From Magnetococcus marinus MC-1 (lineage in GTDB: Bacteria > Pseudomonadota > Magnetococcia > Magnetococcales > Magnetococcaceae): a DNA stretch of 64,000 nucleotides. Shown piece by piece: positions 1 to 8,824 of the stretch. The notes under the pieces were generated by a model. It did not search any database and had not been told where the DNA came from. It was given only the letters and a program-made list of their open reading frames with translations. Numbering within the stretch: position 1 is the first letter of the stretch; each line of letters starts with the position of its first letter. The stretch is from contig NC_008576.1 in NCBI RefSeq assembly GCF_000014865.1, positions 4,431,001 through 4,495,000 on the forward strand, in the 5' to 3' direction. Position numbers and translations under genes: made by a program.

Positions 1-102
1 CAAGCGCTATCCCTGCGCTGGTTTTTTGCACATTGGCGAGAGCCAGCAGTAGGTGCTATGGAGTGTGCATGCGCAGCTGCGACTCAATTTCTAAGCGGTT
101 AG
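1..102 (+). CDS. 3' end of an unidentified gene (partial)
   Basis: The first reading frame is open from the window edge to a TAG at 100-102 and would encode about 33 C-terminal residues ending in ATQFLSG. A hairpin terminator follows 20 bases later, which supports a real gene ending here. The fragment is too short to assign a family. Frame 3 is also open for some distance, so the frame choice is uncertain. Confidence 0.35.
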   Translation, partial: QALSLRWFFAHWREPAVGAMECACAAATQFLSG

Positions 103-120
103 GTGATCCTTACCTTCAGA

Positions 121-146
121 AAAGGGGGAGCTTACGCCCCCTTTGC
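121..146 (+). terminator. Rho-independent terminator
   Basis: Arms AAAGGGGG (122-129) and CCCCCTTT (138-145) pair perfectly around an 8-base loop. The stem closes on T residues, although the T tract is short. It lies just downstream of the partial frame ending at 102. From here to the next gene at 400 there is AT-rich sequence with no gene I can recognise. Confidence 0.55.
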
Positions 147-399
147 TGTTTCACCCTCAATTTATTTTTTCATCCAAGCGGGTAAAACCGAGCGTTTCTT
201 TAGATGTTGCTGGCCTACACCCAAGAACCTAGCGCGCGTCATTCTAACACTTTTCTTACTCATATATTGGACATAACGACAGCATCCCTCTTGCCGTCAT
301 AGGGATATCACTTGAGTTACGGCATTGATTTAATTACACTGGTAAATGGGAGGAAGATAGCATATTGACCGGTTGCAGTTTGAGTAGGGAGTTGGTGTG

Positions 400-780
400 A
401 TGCAGAATCGGAGACCCATCCAGATTGTTCAACAAAACAACGGCACTTTCATAAAACCCCCTCAACGATTTGAGGTTTCCTGCCACAATGAATTTTTGCG
501 TGCCATTGAACCGCTCGCGCAGGTACCACTTTATTTAGTCGATCTTACTGAGACCAGTTATATCGACAGTGCAGGGTTGGGTATGCTGCTTTTACTCCGT
601 CAACGGTTTTGCAGCGACACCGCGCGTGTTGAGCTGCACATCATACCGGGTCATGTACAGAAGGTACTGGCGATATCCCGGTTTGATCAGCTTTTTACCT
701 TAGTTATGCACGAACAACCCATTGTTCATGATCCCGAAACATTGGCCATGCCCCTGCTACAAAGCGCTGGATTGTATTAA
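400..780 (+). CDS. STAS-domain protein (anti-sigma factor antagonist type)
   Basis: A 126-residue single-domain protein. The centre reads DLTETSYIDSAGLGMLLLL, the hallmark STAS segment in which the serine of DSAGLG is phosphorylated by a partner kinase and dephosphorylated by a PP2C phosphatase. A GTG at 397 is also in frame. I prefer the ATG at 400 because AGGGAG at 386-391 gives an 8-base spacing. The next gene is a response regulator with a PP2C domain, the natural phosphatase for such a protein, so the two probably form a partner-switching module that tunes a sigma factor or another output. No HATPase-type anti-sigma kinase is present in this window. Confident on domain, unknown on target. 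Confidence 0.85.
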   Translation: MQNRRPIQIVQQNNGTFIKPPQRFEVSCHNEFLRAIEPLAQVPLYLVDLTETSYIDSAGLGMLLLLRQRFCSDTARVELHIIPGHVQKVLAISRFDQLFTLVMHEQPIVHDPETLAMPLLQSAGLY

Positions 781-1065
781 GCACCCTGCCCGCCTTGGTA
801 CTCCTCGTCAAAAATCTGTGCATGATCCTTTCCATTCCACCACGCCAATGACGTCCTGACGTGCTTTTTAGGGTGAGACATAATATAATATATGTATTAT
901 ATATTTCTTAATATTTATACTCTTTCCAATATATCGTTAAAATTTATAACCAACCTTTACTTTGATAATTTTACTTGAATGATTTACACTGCTGAGTTGT
1001 CATGGCTAGTTCATGTTCCGTTGTTTGGTCGGTTCCGTTATCGAGCGCACAAAAACAGGTATCTC
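781..1065 (+). promoter_or_regulatory. AT-rich leader with a small palindrome
   Basis: The gap between the STAS and phosphatase genes is strongly AT-rich from about 870 to 980. It contains an inverted repeat with arms ATATAATA (883-890) and TATTATAT (895-902) around TATG. A separate promoter for the downstream gene is likely here. The repeat could be an operator or simply biased sequence. Confidence 0.3.
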
Positions 1066-2247
1066 ATGTCCGAAATCTCACTAATTCCTGCCACTTTATT
1101 GTTGGTGGAGGATGACCCTGACCAACGCATTATCATGCAGCGTAAACTGCAACAGCAGGGTTATAAAGTCATTTGTGCTGAAAATGGCGAAGAGGCGGTT
1201 GATCTATACAACAACAACACCATTGATTTGGTATTGATGGATGCCCAGTTGCCGGGCATGGATGGTTTTGAGGCTTGTTTTCTCATCACGCATACGGAAA
1301 CAGGTTCACGTTGTCCGGTCATGATGATCACCAGCTTGGAGAATTCTGAATCTGTGGACCGTGCCTTTCAAGTGGGGGCGGAGGAGTATGTTCCAAAGCC
1401 GATTCATTGGAAGGTGTTGATGCAGCGTATACGTCGGCAGATTAAATCGCGCCGGGTTCACCAAGAGGTTGTACAGGCCCGAGATGCGCTTTCACAAGCT
1501 TATTCAGAAGTGACAGAGGTTCGTGAGCGTTTATCTTTTGAGCGCCGTTTGGTTGAAGAAATCGTCTCTCGTATGCGTCAATCAGCTCCGATTAACAGGC
1601 ATAACTTGCGGACTCTGTTTAATCCTGTTGAGGCAACCTCAGGTGATATTATTTTATCGGCCATCCGTCCAGACGGTGCCCAACATGTGATGATGGGGGA
1701 TGCAACTGGCCATGGACTACCTGCTGCGATTATCGGCCCGTTGGTTTCAGACATTTTTTACAGTATGACCAACAAGGGCATGGCCCCTGCGGTAATTTTG
1801 AGTGAACTGAACAGCCAGTTGAATGCTAAGCTACCCACCGGTATTTTTTTGGCCTGTTGCTGGATCAGTTTAAACAGCAGTCGAGACCATTTAGAGTATT
1901 GGAATGCGGGAACCCCCGATATTTTAATGGTGCGTCAAGGGAAGATTTTCAAGCGCGGGCAGTCGTGCAATATACCGTTGGGTGTTTTGCGAGCAGGCGA
2001 CTTTTCACCAACACTGCATACCGTCTCCGTTCAAGCTGGAGATCAAATTTATGCCTATTCCGATGGCATCGTCGAATGCAGAGATCCCCAATTGGAATTT
2101 TTTGGGCAAGAGGCTACCGACGCTCTACTCTTAAATACGGCAACCCATAGGGAGACCCCTTTGACCGCGATCACTGATCAGTTAGAGGCTTTTCATGGAA
2201 GTGCCACATTTGGGGATGACGTGACCCTTATCGAAATCACCTGTTGA
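1066..2247 (+). CDS. Response regulator with PP2C/SpoIIE-type phosphatase output
   Basis: About 393 residues. An N-terminal receiver domain starts immediately after the chosen ATG: acidic pair in VEDDPDQ, phospho-acceptor Asp in LVLMDAQLPGMDG, and the conserved Lys in PKPI. A charged coiled-coil linker follows, then a PP2C/SpoIIE domain with metal-binding motifs GDATGHGLPA, YSDGIVE and GDDVTL. The enzyme should dephosphorylate a STAS-type protein when the receiver is phosphorylated, and the STAS gene lies directly upstream. The reading frame continues upstream to an ATG at 979. That would add 29 residues unlike a receiver domain and without a clear ribosome site, so 1066 is preferred. No cognate histidine kinase is adjacent. 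The kinase at 3581 is a candidate only by proximity. Confidence 0.88.
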   Translation: MSEISLIPATLLLVEDDPDQRIIMQRKLQQQGYKVICAENGEEAVDLYNNNTIDLVLMDAQLPGMDGFEACFLITHTETGSRCPVMMITSLENSESVDRAFQVGAEEYVPKPIHWKVLMQRIRRQIKSRRVHQEVVQARDALSQAYSEVTEVRERLSFERRLVEEIVSRMRQSAPINRHNLRTLFNPVEATSGDIILSAIRPDGAQHVMMGDATGHGLPAAIIGPLVSDIFYSMTNKGMAPAVILSELNSQLNAKLPTGIFLACCWISLNSSRDHLEYWNAGTPDILMVRQGKIFKRGQSCNIPLGVLRAGDFSPTLHTVSVQAGDQIYAYSDGIVECRDPQLEFFGQEATDALLLNTATHRETPLTAITDQLEAFHGSATFGDDVTLIEITC

Positions 2248-2384
2248 GGGGGGCATGGAGCCTCATTTGCTTTAGAGCCTATTGATTCTACGCGATGACA
2301 GATTATTGATTTAAAATAAGCTGCCATTGGCTGTGATCATCTTAACGTTTCGGTTTTTTTATGCGGCTGGCAAAAGGCGTTACG

Positions 2385-2420
2385 TGGGTGAAGGGATTTG
2401 ATCTCTTCACCCATTTTATT
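2385..2420 (+). terminator. Rho-independent terminator
   Basis: Arms TGGGTGAAG (2385-2393) and CTTCACCCA (2405-2413) are perfectly complementary and are followed by TTTTATTG. It lies 137 bases past the phosphatase gene and is oriented to end its transcript. The remaining gap to 2726 holds no recognisable gene. Confidence 0.7.
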
Positions 2421-2726
2421 GTTGATCTTGGGCCATACCATAGGGAGCAGGGGGTGGTTAGCGGTGCTAGGCGGTTATCGATTCCATGATTTGGCTTGGA
2501 TGGGGGCTTGACGGGTTTTGGACGATTAAACCGGGGGTAAAAATGGTTCGAAGCTTGAATTTCTTAATGAAATGATTGACAACTGGAGGAGATGTATTTT
2601 TCCAGAAGATTGCTATAGTCTGGATAGACGCATGTTGATGTTTACCATCCGACACAAAAGCGCAAAGGTTTTTTGCATATGGGCCAATTTATATGGATAC
2701 ACTGGGTAAAAAACGGAGCATTGGGA

Positions 2727-3578
2727 ATGCTGAGAAACATGCTCATCATTCTGTTGATGTTGGCAGTATGGACACCTGTAGCACGGGCGCAAGAGGGGCT
2801 ATCGCCATTATTGTTGGCGATTCATCCCTATCTTAGCCGGGATGAGTTGTTGCATCGGTTTACCCCACTGGCGGACTATTTAGCCGAGCATCTCCATCGC
2901 CCGGTCGCCGTACGTATAGGAACAAGCTATCAAGATCATCTTTACCATATTGCCCACGATAAAGTGGATCTGGCACTGTTGGGTCCAGCGGCCTATGTAG
3001 ATATGTTTCAGCAGTATGGAAAAAAACCGTTACTTACGCGTTTTGCGATTAAGGGAATTCCCTATTTCCATGGGTACATTGTGGTACGCAAGGATAGCCC
3101 GATTAAACAGCTAGAGGATTTGAAGGGGCATCTCTTTGCTTTTGGGGATCCTAAATCGACCATGAGCCATTTGGTGCCTCGCTCGATGTTACGGGAAAAG
3201 GGTATAACGGTATCGGCGTTATCGGGTTATGCATTTTTAGGCAGTCATCAGAATGTTGCGCTGGCGGTTTTGGCGGGGGATTTTGATGCAGGTGCGATTA
3301 AAGAAGAGGTTTATCAGACATTTAAAACGCGGGGGTTGAGGGTATTAGCGACCACACCAGCGTTTTCTGAACATCTATTTGTGGCACGTAGCACGCTGGA
3401 TGAGGTGCTGGTTCAACAGGTTCGCCAGATAATGTTAGATATGTATCAATCCCCGCAGGGGCGTGCGGTATTGACGGGCATTAAGGCGAATTTGACGGCG
3501 TTGGTCCCTGTGCATAATGAAGATTATGATGCATTGACCCAATTGATCAACAATTTGGCTGAAGCGGGGATTCGCTGA
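2727..3578 (+). CDS. PhnD-like periplasmic substrate-binding protein
   Basis: About 283 residues. The start at 2727 gives a signal peptide (MLRNMLIILLMLAVW, then Ala-Arg-Ala before the mature QEG), with GGAG at 2715-2718 eight bases upstream. An in-frame start at 2679 would bury the signal peptide. The mature part follows the phosphate/phosphite/phosphonate-binding fold: a two-lobed layout with PLADYLAEHL, LALLGPAAYVD, GYIVVRKDS, LKGHLFAFGDP and GAIKEEVY. No ABC permease or ATPase is linked. Instead a membrane histidine kinase begins 2 bases later, so the protein probably presents a ligand to that kinase rather than feeding transport. The ligand cannot be read from the sequence. Confidence 0.8.
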   Translation: MLRNMLIILLMLAVWTPVARAQEGLSPLLLAIHPYLSRDELLHRFTPLADYLAEHLHRPVAVRIGTSYQDHLYHIAHDKVDLALLGPAAYVDMFQQYGKKPLLTRFAIKGIPYFHGYIVVRKDSPIKQLEDLKGHLFAFGDPKSTMSHLVPRSMLREKGITVSALSGYAFLGSHQNVALAVLAGDFDAGAIKEEVYQTFKTRGLRVLATTPAFSEHLFVARSTLDEVLVQQVRQIMLDMYQSPQGRAVLTGIKANLTALVPVHNEDYDALTQLINNLAEAGIR

Positions 3579-3580
3579 TT

Positions 3581-5488
3581 ATGGCTGTCCATGCTGGATT
3601 GTTACGTCACGGTCTGGTGTGGTTGGTGCTTGCTCTGTTATTGACGATGGCGGGGCTGGGGTTGGCGCAGCAGCAGCGCAATCAGTTGTACGAGGAGGCT
3701 CGTCGTCAGGCGGAGACGGAGTTGCATCTTATTCAGACGGTGGTACAGGGTGCTTTGCAGTCGGGGGATTATAACGAGGTTCAGCCATTTTTGGATCAGT
3801 GGGGCAATAGCAAGGGGGATGTGGTGTTATTACGCATTACCTCGGCCTCGGGTTCGGTGATGGCGATTTACAAGCGTGTGTTTGAGGTTGAGTCACCTTT
3901 GCGGTTAAACAGTGAATTTTTGTACTCATATCGGGGTAAGGCGCAGTTGATGATGGTGAAGGATCTTGCCCAGATGGATAGCAAGGTTCGGGTGGTATTT
4001 TTACAGTTTATCGCCATGGAGAGCATCATATTACTGGCGTTTGCTTTTATTTTGCACCAGAACTACAAGCGCCGCTTAGAGGCTGATTTATTGGAGGAGC
4101 GCACGGGCCGGTTGGATGAGGCCAATCAACGTTTGCAGTGGGAGGTATTGGAGCGGCAGCGGGCGGAGCGTCGTTTACGGCGTGCGCATCGTTATCAATC
4201 GGCGGTGAACACGTTATTACAGAGTTTGTTGGAGTCGAATACGGCTGAGCAGCAGATGATGTTGGCGTTGCAGTTGTTATCGGCCTTTCCTGAGCAGAAG
4301 GACCGGTTACAGGCGGCATTATTTATTCAGGAGCCGGATGGTCAGCACTATGTACTGGGTGCGCAGGTTGGGTTAGCGGATGTGCAGAAAATGTTATACA
4401 CGCGGATACCGGCGAACCGGGCGTTGTGTCATACGGCGGTGGTTTCGCGCAAGTTGACGTTGATTAATGTGGAGGGTGGTAATAATGAGGCGATGGAGCA
4501 CATGTTGCCGTCGCCATTTCCGCATGGAGCGTATTGTGTACCGATTTTATTAAGGCGGCGTCCCTTTGGGGCGATTACGTTATTATTGGGTTCGAGTTAT
4601 GTTTCGGATCAGGAGGCGGAGGAGTTTTTGGAGGCGGTTGCGAACTCATTAGCGGGGTTGATTGATCGTCGGGAGTCTGAGGAGGCGGTTAAGCGGCATC
4701 AGGCGGAGGTGGAGCGTCTGAATACGGATTTGGAGTTGCGGGTACGTCATGCGGTGAATGAGAACCGTCACAAGGACATGGTGATGATGCGTCAGAGTCG
4801 CATGGCGGCGATGGGGGAGATGGTTGGGAATATTGCGCATCAGTGGCGTCAGCCGTTGAATGCGTTGGCGTTAAATTTAACCAATGTAGAGGATGCTTTT
4901 ACGTATAATGAGTTAGATGCGAAGACCATGAATGAGCAGATGGAGAAGGCGCGTCGTTTGATACGTCAGATGTCGACGACCATTGATGATTTTCGCAATT
5001 TTTTCCGTCCAGACAAGCAGCGTGTTCGGTTTGAGTTAGGGCAGACGGTACGGGAAGCGTTGGAGTTGGTATCGGCCTCATTTTCGCATTATCAGATAGC
5101 GCTTACCTATCAGCCATCCAGTGAGGATTTATGGGCTTATGGGTATCCTAATGAGACGGTACAGGTATTGATGATTATTTTGAACAATGCCAAGGATGCG
5201 ATACAGGAGTTGGGGTTAACGGATGGCAAGGTAGAGGTTAATTTATCGGAGTCGGGGCGTATGGCGGTGATTGCCATACGGGACAATGGAATTGGCATAC
5301 CGGATGAGATATTAGATCGTTTATTTGATCCTTTTTTTACGACCAAGACGGAGCGTCAGGGTACGGGAATTGGTTTATACATGGCGAAGATGATTGTTGA
5401 GGACAGCATGGAGGGTCAGATTCAGGCGGAGTCGAGTTCTGAGGGGGCATGTTTTTATGTAAAGTTACCGTTGGCGGTGGAGGTGTAG
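3581..5488 (+). CDS. Membrane sensor histidine kinase with GAF-like domain
   Basis: 635 residues. A first membrane span near residues 9-27, a roughly 110-residue periplasmic segment, and a second span near 142-160 (SIILLAFAFIL) precede a coiled coil. A GAF-like region spans about 200-370, and a second coiled coil leads to the kinase core. The phospho-acceptor His is in NIAHQWRQPLNAL. The ATP-binding half shows NNAKDAI (N box), DNGIGIP (G1) and GTGIGLYMAK (G2). It starts 2 bases after the PhnD-like gene, so the two are almost certainly co-expressed and may form a two-part sensor. No response regulator follows. The nearest one is the phosphatase gene at 1066. The gene is followed by a repeat element rather than a clear terminator. 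Confidence 0.9.
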   Translation: MAVHAGLLRHGLVWLVLALLLTMAGLGLAQQQRNQLYEEARRQAETELHLIQTVVQGALQSGDYNEVQPFLDQWGNSKGDVVLLRITSASGSVMAIYKRVFEVESPLRLNSEFLYSYRGKAQLMMVKDLAQMDSKVRVVFLQFIAMESIILLAFAFILHQNYKRRLEADLLEERTGRLDEANQRLQWEVLERQRAERRLRRAHRYQSAVNTLLQSLLESNTAEQQMMLALQLLSAFPEQKDRLQAALFIQEPDGQHYVLGAQVGLADVQKMLYTRIPANRALCHTAVVSRKLTLINVEGGNNEAMEHMLPSPFPHGAYCVPILLRRRPFGAITLLLGSSYVSDQEAEEFLEAVANSLAGLIDRRESEEAVKRHQAEVERLNTDLELRVRHAVNENRHKDMVMMRQSRMAAMGEMVGNIAHQWRQPLNALALNLTNVEDAFTYNELDAKTMNEQMEKARRLIRQMSTTIDDFRNFFRPDKQRVRFELGQTVREALELVSASFSHYQIALTYQPSSEDLWAYGYPNETVQVLMIILNNAKDAIQELGLTDGKVEVNLSESGRMAVIAIRDNGIGIPDEILDRLFDPFFTTKTERQGTGIGLYMAKMIVEDSMEGQIQAESSSEGACFYVKLPLAVEV

Positions 5489-5531
5489 GGCATTTCACAG
5501 GCCGATATGGTAGAGGGGGGGTTCAGTGATT

Positions 5532-6120
5532 CTGAATGCCTTTATGCCTAGGGAGTCCCATTATTAAAAGGGATTGGGGGGTCTGGGGGGAAGCTCTGCT
5601 TGCCCGCCCAGCGGGTCTGGGCAGCGCCCAGTGGGGTTCGGGGCGAAGCCCTGAGATCTTTTGACTTTTAAATCTTTTGATCTTTTAGCCCCGTACCGAT
5701 GGAGCAAGGGCGCAGGGATTGATTAGGAGAGCACGGGTTTTGTAGGGGCGCGGTACGGGGCGTAGGGTAGCGATGTCACGCGCCAGCGTGGCGGGCGGTT
5801 GGGCACATGGGCACCGAGGGAGGAACCTCTACATTCCCCAGCCACCGCTCAGACTGAGACTGAATGCCTTTATGCCTAGGGAGTCCCATTATTAAAAGGG
5901 ATTGGGGGGTCTGGGGGGAAGCTCTGCTTGCCCGCCCAGCGGGTCTGGGCAGCGCCCAGTGGGGTTCGGGGCGAAGCCCTGAGATCTTTTGATCTTTTAG
6001 CCCCGTACCGATGGAGCAAGGGTGCAGGGATTGATTAGGAGAGCACGGGTTTTGTAGGGGCGCGGTACGGGGCGTAGGGTAGCGATGTCACGCGCCAGCG
6101 TGGCGGGCGGTTGGGCACAG
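5532..6120. repeat. Direct duplication of the right module inside copy A
   Basis: About 5532-5812 and 5860-6120 are near-identical, each starting CTGAATGCCTTTATGCC and ending around GGCGGGCGGTTGGGCACA. The second copy lacks a short segment of about 17 bases after CTGAGATCTTTTGA. A spacer of about 48 bases (5813-5859) separates them. Confidence 0.85.
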
Positions 6121-6223
6121 AGTGGCTGGGGAGAAAAACCCGCTTGGGCACATGGCTGATGGGGGAAATCACATCATGCGCCCCAACCACAGCCCGGACC
6201 TAAACCCCGCTGGGGCATTTGGC

Positions 6224-6277
6224 ATCCCCTATTGGAGGTCCCTTGAAAAAAGCCTCAAGGGACCCCCAATAGGGGAT
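6224..6277 (-). repeat. Variable-stem hairpin of copy A
   Basis: Arms 6224-6245 and 6256-6277 pair around the loop AAAAAAGCCT (6246-6255), which reads AGGCTTTTTT on the minus strand. One of the 22 positions is G opposite T. That pair is tolerated in RNA only if the minus strand is the transcript. The equivalent hairpins in the other copies keep the loop and the pairing but have different stem sequences. Confidence 0.85.
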
Positions 6278-6286
6278 TAAAAGGCT

Positions 6287-6347
6287 GGCTCGCTGGTCGC
6301 TAAGCGGCAAAAAGACGCCGCTTAGCTCCCCTGGCGAAGGGCGAGCC
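6287..6347. repeat. Conserved cruciform of copy A
   Basis: An inner stem GCTAAGCGGC (6299-6308) with GCCGCTTAGC (6317-6326) is enclosed by an outer stem GGCTCGC (6287-6293) with GCGAGCC (6341-6347). The same structure with nearly the same sequence occurs at 9226-9286 and 45893-45953. Confidence 0.8.
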
Positions 6348-6543
6348 TAAAAGCCAAGAAAAATCAAAAGATCAAAAGCAAAACCCTGGGAGGAGACAGA
6401 GAACTTCTCCCCCCAGACCCCCCTCTAACCTTTTTTTAATCATAGAAGCTAAGAAATTAAGTGCAAAACCTAAAGAACGCGCAAAACCCTGAGAGGCAAC
6501 ATAGAACACCTTCCCCCTCCAACCCCCCATTATCGGTGCCACC

Positions 6544-7617
6544 ATGGCCCCACGCAAAATTATCCATATCGATATGGATGCCTTCTTCGCATCCGTAGAA
6601 CAACGCGACTTCCCCCACCTACAAGGTAAACCCGTGGTAGTAGGCGGCCTAGGCCCCCGCGCCGTAGTGGCCGCCGCCAGCTACGAAGCTCGCCAATTCG
6701 GTATCCACTCCGCTATGCCCATGGGACGCGCGAAAAACCTGTGCGACCAACTCATCATCCAACCAGGCCGTATGCAAACCTACAAAAATGAATCCCACCA
6801 CATCCATGCCATCTTTCAACGCTACACCAACCTCATCGAACCCCTCTCCCTAGATGAAGCCTACCTGGACGTCACAGAAAATTTTCTAAACCTCAATTCC
6901 GCAACCCAAATCGCCCAACAGATCAAAACCGCAATCTGGGAAGAGACCCATCTCACCGCCTCCGCCGGAATATCCGTCAATAAAATGCTGGCAAAAATCG
7001 CCTCCGCTATGAATAAACCCAATGGCCTAACCCTTATTCGACCCGAACAAGCCGCCCAATTTATCGACACCCTACCCGTTAAACGCTTTCACGGTATCGG
7101 CCAACGTACCGCCGAACGCATGCTGCAATTGGGTATCGAAACCGGCGCACACCTGCGCCAATGGGACCGCATAACGCTGATTAAATGGTTCGGTAAAGCC
7201 GGTGGTTTCTATCACGAGCTGGCCCACAATATCGATAACCGCCCCGTTAACCCCAACCGAGAACGTAAATCCGTCGGTGCTGAACACACCTTTGACCAAG
7301 ATATTTTTGCCAAACCCCTCATGCAACAAGCACTCAATACCATCCTTGCCGAACTGTGGAACCGCTTAGATCAACTTCAACTGCGCGGCTCAACCCTGAC
7401 CCTAAAAATTAAATTTGCCGATTTTCAACAAATCACCCGCGCCCATACCGCACAACAGATTATCTCTACCCAAGCCGAAGCCGCCCGCATTATCACCGCC
7501 CTACTGCAACGCGAACCCCTCTATGATCGGGGTGTACGTCTACTGGGTATCAGCATGGGCCATCTTTGCTCCAGTCAAACAGCCACCACCCAACCCCAAC
7601 AACTGAGCCTGTTCTAG
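6544..7617 (+). CDS. dinB: DNA polymerase IV (Y-family translesion polymerase)
   Basis: 357 residues, the usual DinB length. It opens with the Y-family signature IIHIDMDAFFASVEQRD, carrying catalytic acidic residues. The second catalytic cluster is LSLDEAYLDVT, and ASAGISVNKMLAKIAS follows. A thumb and little-finger region comes next. The extreme C-terminus is QLSLF, a textbook sliding-clamp binding motif. The enzyme copies damaged templates and is often induced by DNA damage, but no LexA box stands out upstream, where a repeat element ends about 14 bases before the ATG. The zinc dehydrogenase gene starts 10 bases after the stop. Confidence 0.97.
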   Translation: MAPRKIIHIDMDAFFASVEQRDFPHLQGKPVVVGGLGPRAVVAAASYEARQFGIHSAMPMGRAKNLCDQLIIQPGRMQTYKNESHHIHAIFQRYTNLIEPLSLDEAYLDVTENFLNLNSATQIAQQIKTAIWEETHLTASAGISVNKMLAKIASAMNKPNGLTLIRPEQAAQFIDTLPVKRFHGIGQRTAERMLQLGIETGAHLRQWDRITLIKWFGKAGGFYHELAHNIDNRPVNPNRERKSVGAEHTFDQDIFAKPLMQQALNTILAELWNRLDQLQLRGSTLTLKIKFADFQQITRAHTAQQIISTQAEAARIITALLQREPLYDRGVRLLGISMGHLCSSQTATTQPQQLSLF

Positions 7618-7627
7618 GAGTAAGCCC

Positions 7628-8626
7628 ATGCCCCCCCTGCCCGCCACCATGACCGGAATATGGTTTAACCAAGGTCAGGCCCAGTTGCGCCATGATCTAC
7701 CCCTGCCCCAACCCGCGCCCCATGAAGCGCTCATCCATATGCAGTGGGTGGGGCTTTGTCATACCGATTGGGATTTGCTCAAGGGTTACAAAAATTTCAC
7801 GGGCATTCCTGGCCATGAGTTTGTTGGACGGGTGATCCAGTGCCAAGATCAAACCTGGATGGGTAAACGGGTGGTGGGTGCCATTAATAGCCATTGCGGT
7901 CACTGTCGCTGCTGCCTGCGGGGTGCGGTTAGTCACTGCGAGCAACGTAATGTGTTGGGTATTTTAAACCGCCCTGGGGCATTGGCAGAATTTTTAACCT
8001 TACCCCTAGAGAATCTCTACGAGCTCCCCCATGCCATGCGCGATAAGCAGGCGGTGTTTACTGAGCCATTAGCCGCCGCAGGACGCATTGTGCAACAGGC
8101 CCCTGTCACACCGGGTGAAGCGGCTTTGGTTATTGGAGATGGCAAATTGGGTCTATTGGTGGCCCAGGTATTGGCCATGCATGGCGCGGTTGTACGATTG
8201 GTGGGCCGGCATCCCCAGCGTTGGGAGCCATTGCATCGCTGTGGAGTTGAGGGTGTGTTGGTCGATGAGATAACGGTTGCCCCTCTTATGGATCGGGTGG
8301 TGGTGTGTGGGGGGGGTGATGCGGGGTTACGAATGGCCCAAGCTATGGTTCGCCCTACGGGATTATTGATGATTAAATCGACATTTGATGGTGTCACGGG
8401 GTTGGATCTAAATGATGTGGTGATCCGAGAGCTGCGGGTGATGGGTTCACGCTGTGGTGATTTTGCACCGGCTTTAGCTTGGTTAGCGCAGGCAAGGGTG
8501 GAGACGGATTTTTTGATCGAGGGGTGTTTTGGATTGACCCAAGCAGAGCAGGCCTTGGCGCAGGCTTTTCGTCCTGGCGTATTAAAAATTCTTGTTCAAA
8601 ATGATCTAAAAATTGTCCATAGGTAG
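7628..8626 (+). CDS. Zinc-dependent alcohol dehydrogenase-like oxidoreductase (MDR family)
   Basis: 332 residues of the medium-chain dehydrogenase family. Catalytic zinc ligands are visible as Cys in GLCHTDWD and the His-Glu of GHEFVG. A four-Cys structural zinc lobe appears in CGHCRCCLRGAVSHC. The Rossmann half is GDGKLGLLVAQVLAMHG, slightly unusual in having GDGKLG where GxGxxG is typical. The C-terminal half is short for the family. Substrate is unknown. It lies 10 bases behind dinB and may be co-transcribed with it, although the functions are not obviously linked. Confidence 0.85.
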   Translation: MPPLPATMTGIWFNQGQAQLRHDLPLPQPAPHEALIHMQWVGLCHTDWDLLKGYKNFTGIPGHEFVGRVIQCQDQTWMGKRVVGAINSHCGHCRCCLRGAVSHCEQRNVLGILNRPGALAEFLTLPLENLYELPHAMRDKQAVFTEPLAAAGRIVQQAPVTPGEAALVIGDGKLGLLVAQVLAMHGAVVRLVGRHPQRWEPLHRCGVEGVLVDEITVAPLMDRVVVCGGGDAGLRMAQAMVRPTGLLMIKSTFDGVTGLDLNDVVIRELRVMGSRCGDFAPALAWLAQARVETDFLIEGCFGLTQAEQALAQAFRPGVLKILVQNDLKIVHR

Positions 8627-8800
8627 GCTTGTTTGAGCGGTGCGTCAATGTTTTACCGCATAAATCTTGTAGAGTTCACAGGATGAGGGAATGCCATATT
8701 TTGGTCATGGTATTTTTACTCAATTGATGTGTGATTTTCATGTCTAACCTCTATACATGCGCTGCGTAAGTGGTCGCTTGGCTACTTTGTTATCTTAAAG

Positions 8801-8824
8801 AAAAGCCATTAGGAGGCTTTTTCT
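8801..8824 (+). terminator. Probable Rho-independent terminator
   Basis: Arms AAAAGCC (8801-8807) and GGCTTTT (8815-8821), with further T residues after. It is about 175 bases past the dehydrogenase stop and oriented to end the dinB transcript. Between it and the repeat at 9054 I see no convincing gene. Confidence 0.5.

Larger units (their letters stand above)
5528..6530 (-). repeat. Complex non-coding repeat element, copy A (inverted)
   Basis: This gap carries a mosaic repeat also found at about 9054-9774 and 45771-46485. Copy A is the reverse complement of the other two. In the orientation of the other copies the order is: a left module rich in G and T (GGTTAGAGGGGGG and a CTCTGTCTCC block), a GGCTCGC cruciform, a variable hairpin, a minisatellite ending GTGCCCAA, a GC-rich module with nested short hairpins, and a right end GGCATTCA followed by GATC or a variant. 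In this copy the right module is duplicated. No open frame in it looks like a protein and no transposase is present. The element ends just before the dinB start. Confidence 0.8.

Noticed and set aside
5528-6530. Copy A as an insertion sequence
   Set aside because: No transposase frame, no terminal inverted repeat or target duplication could be recognised by eye.
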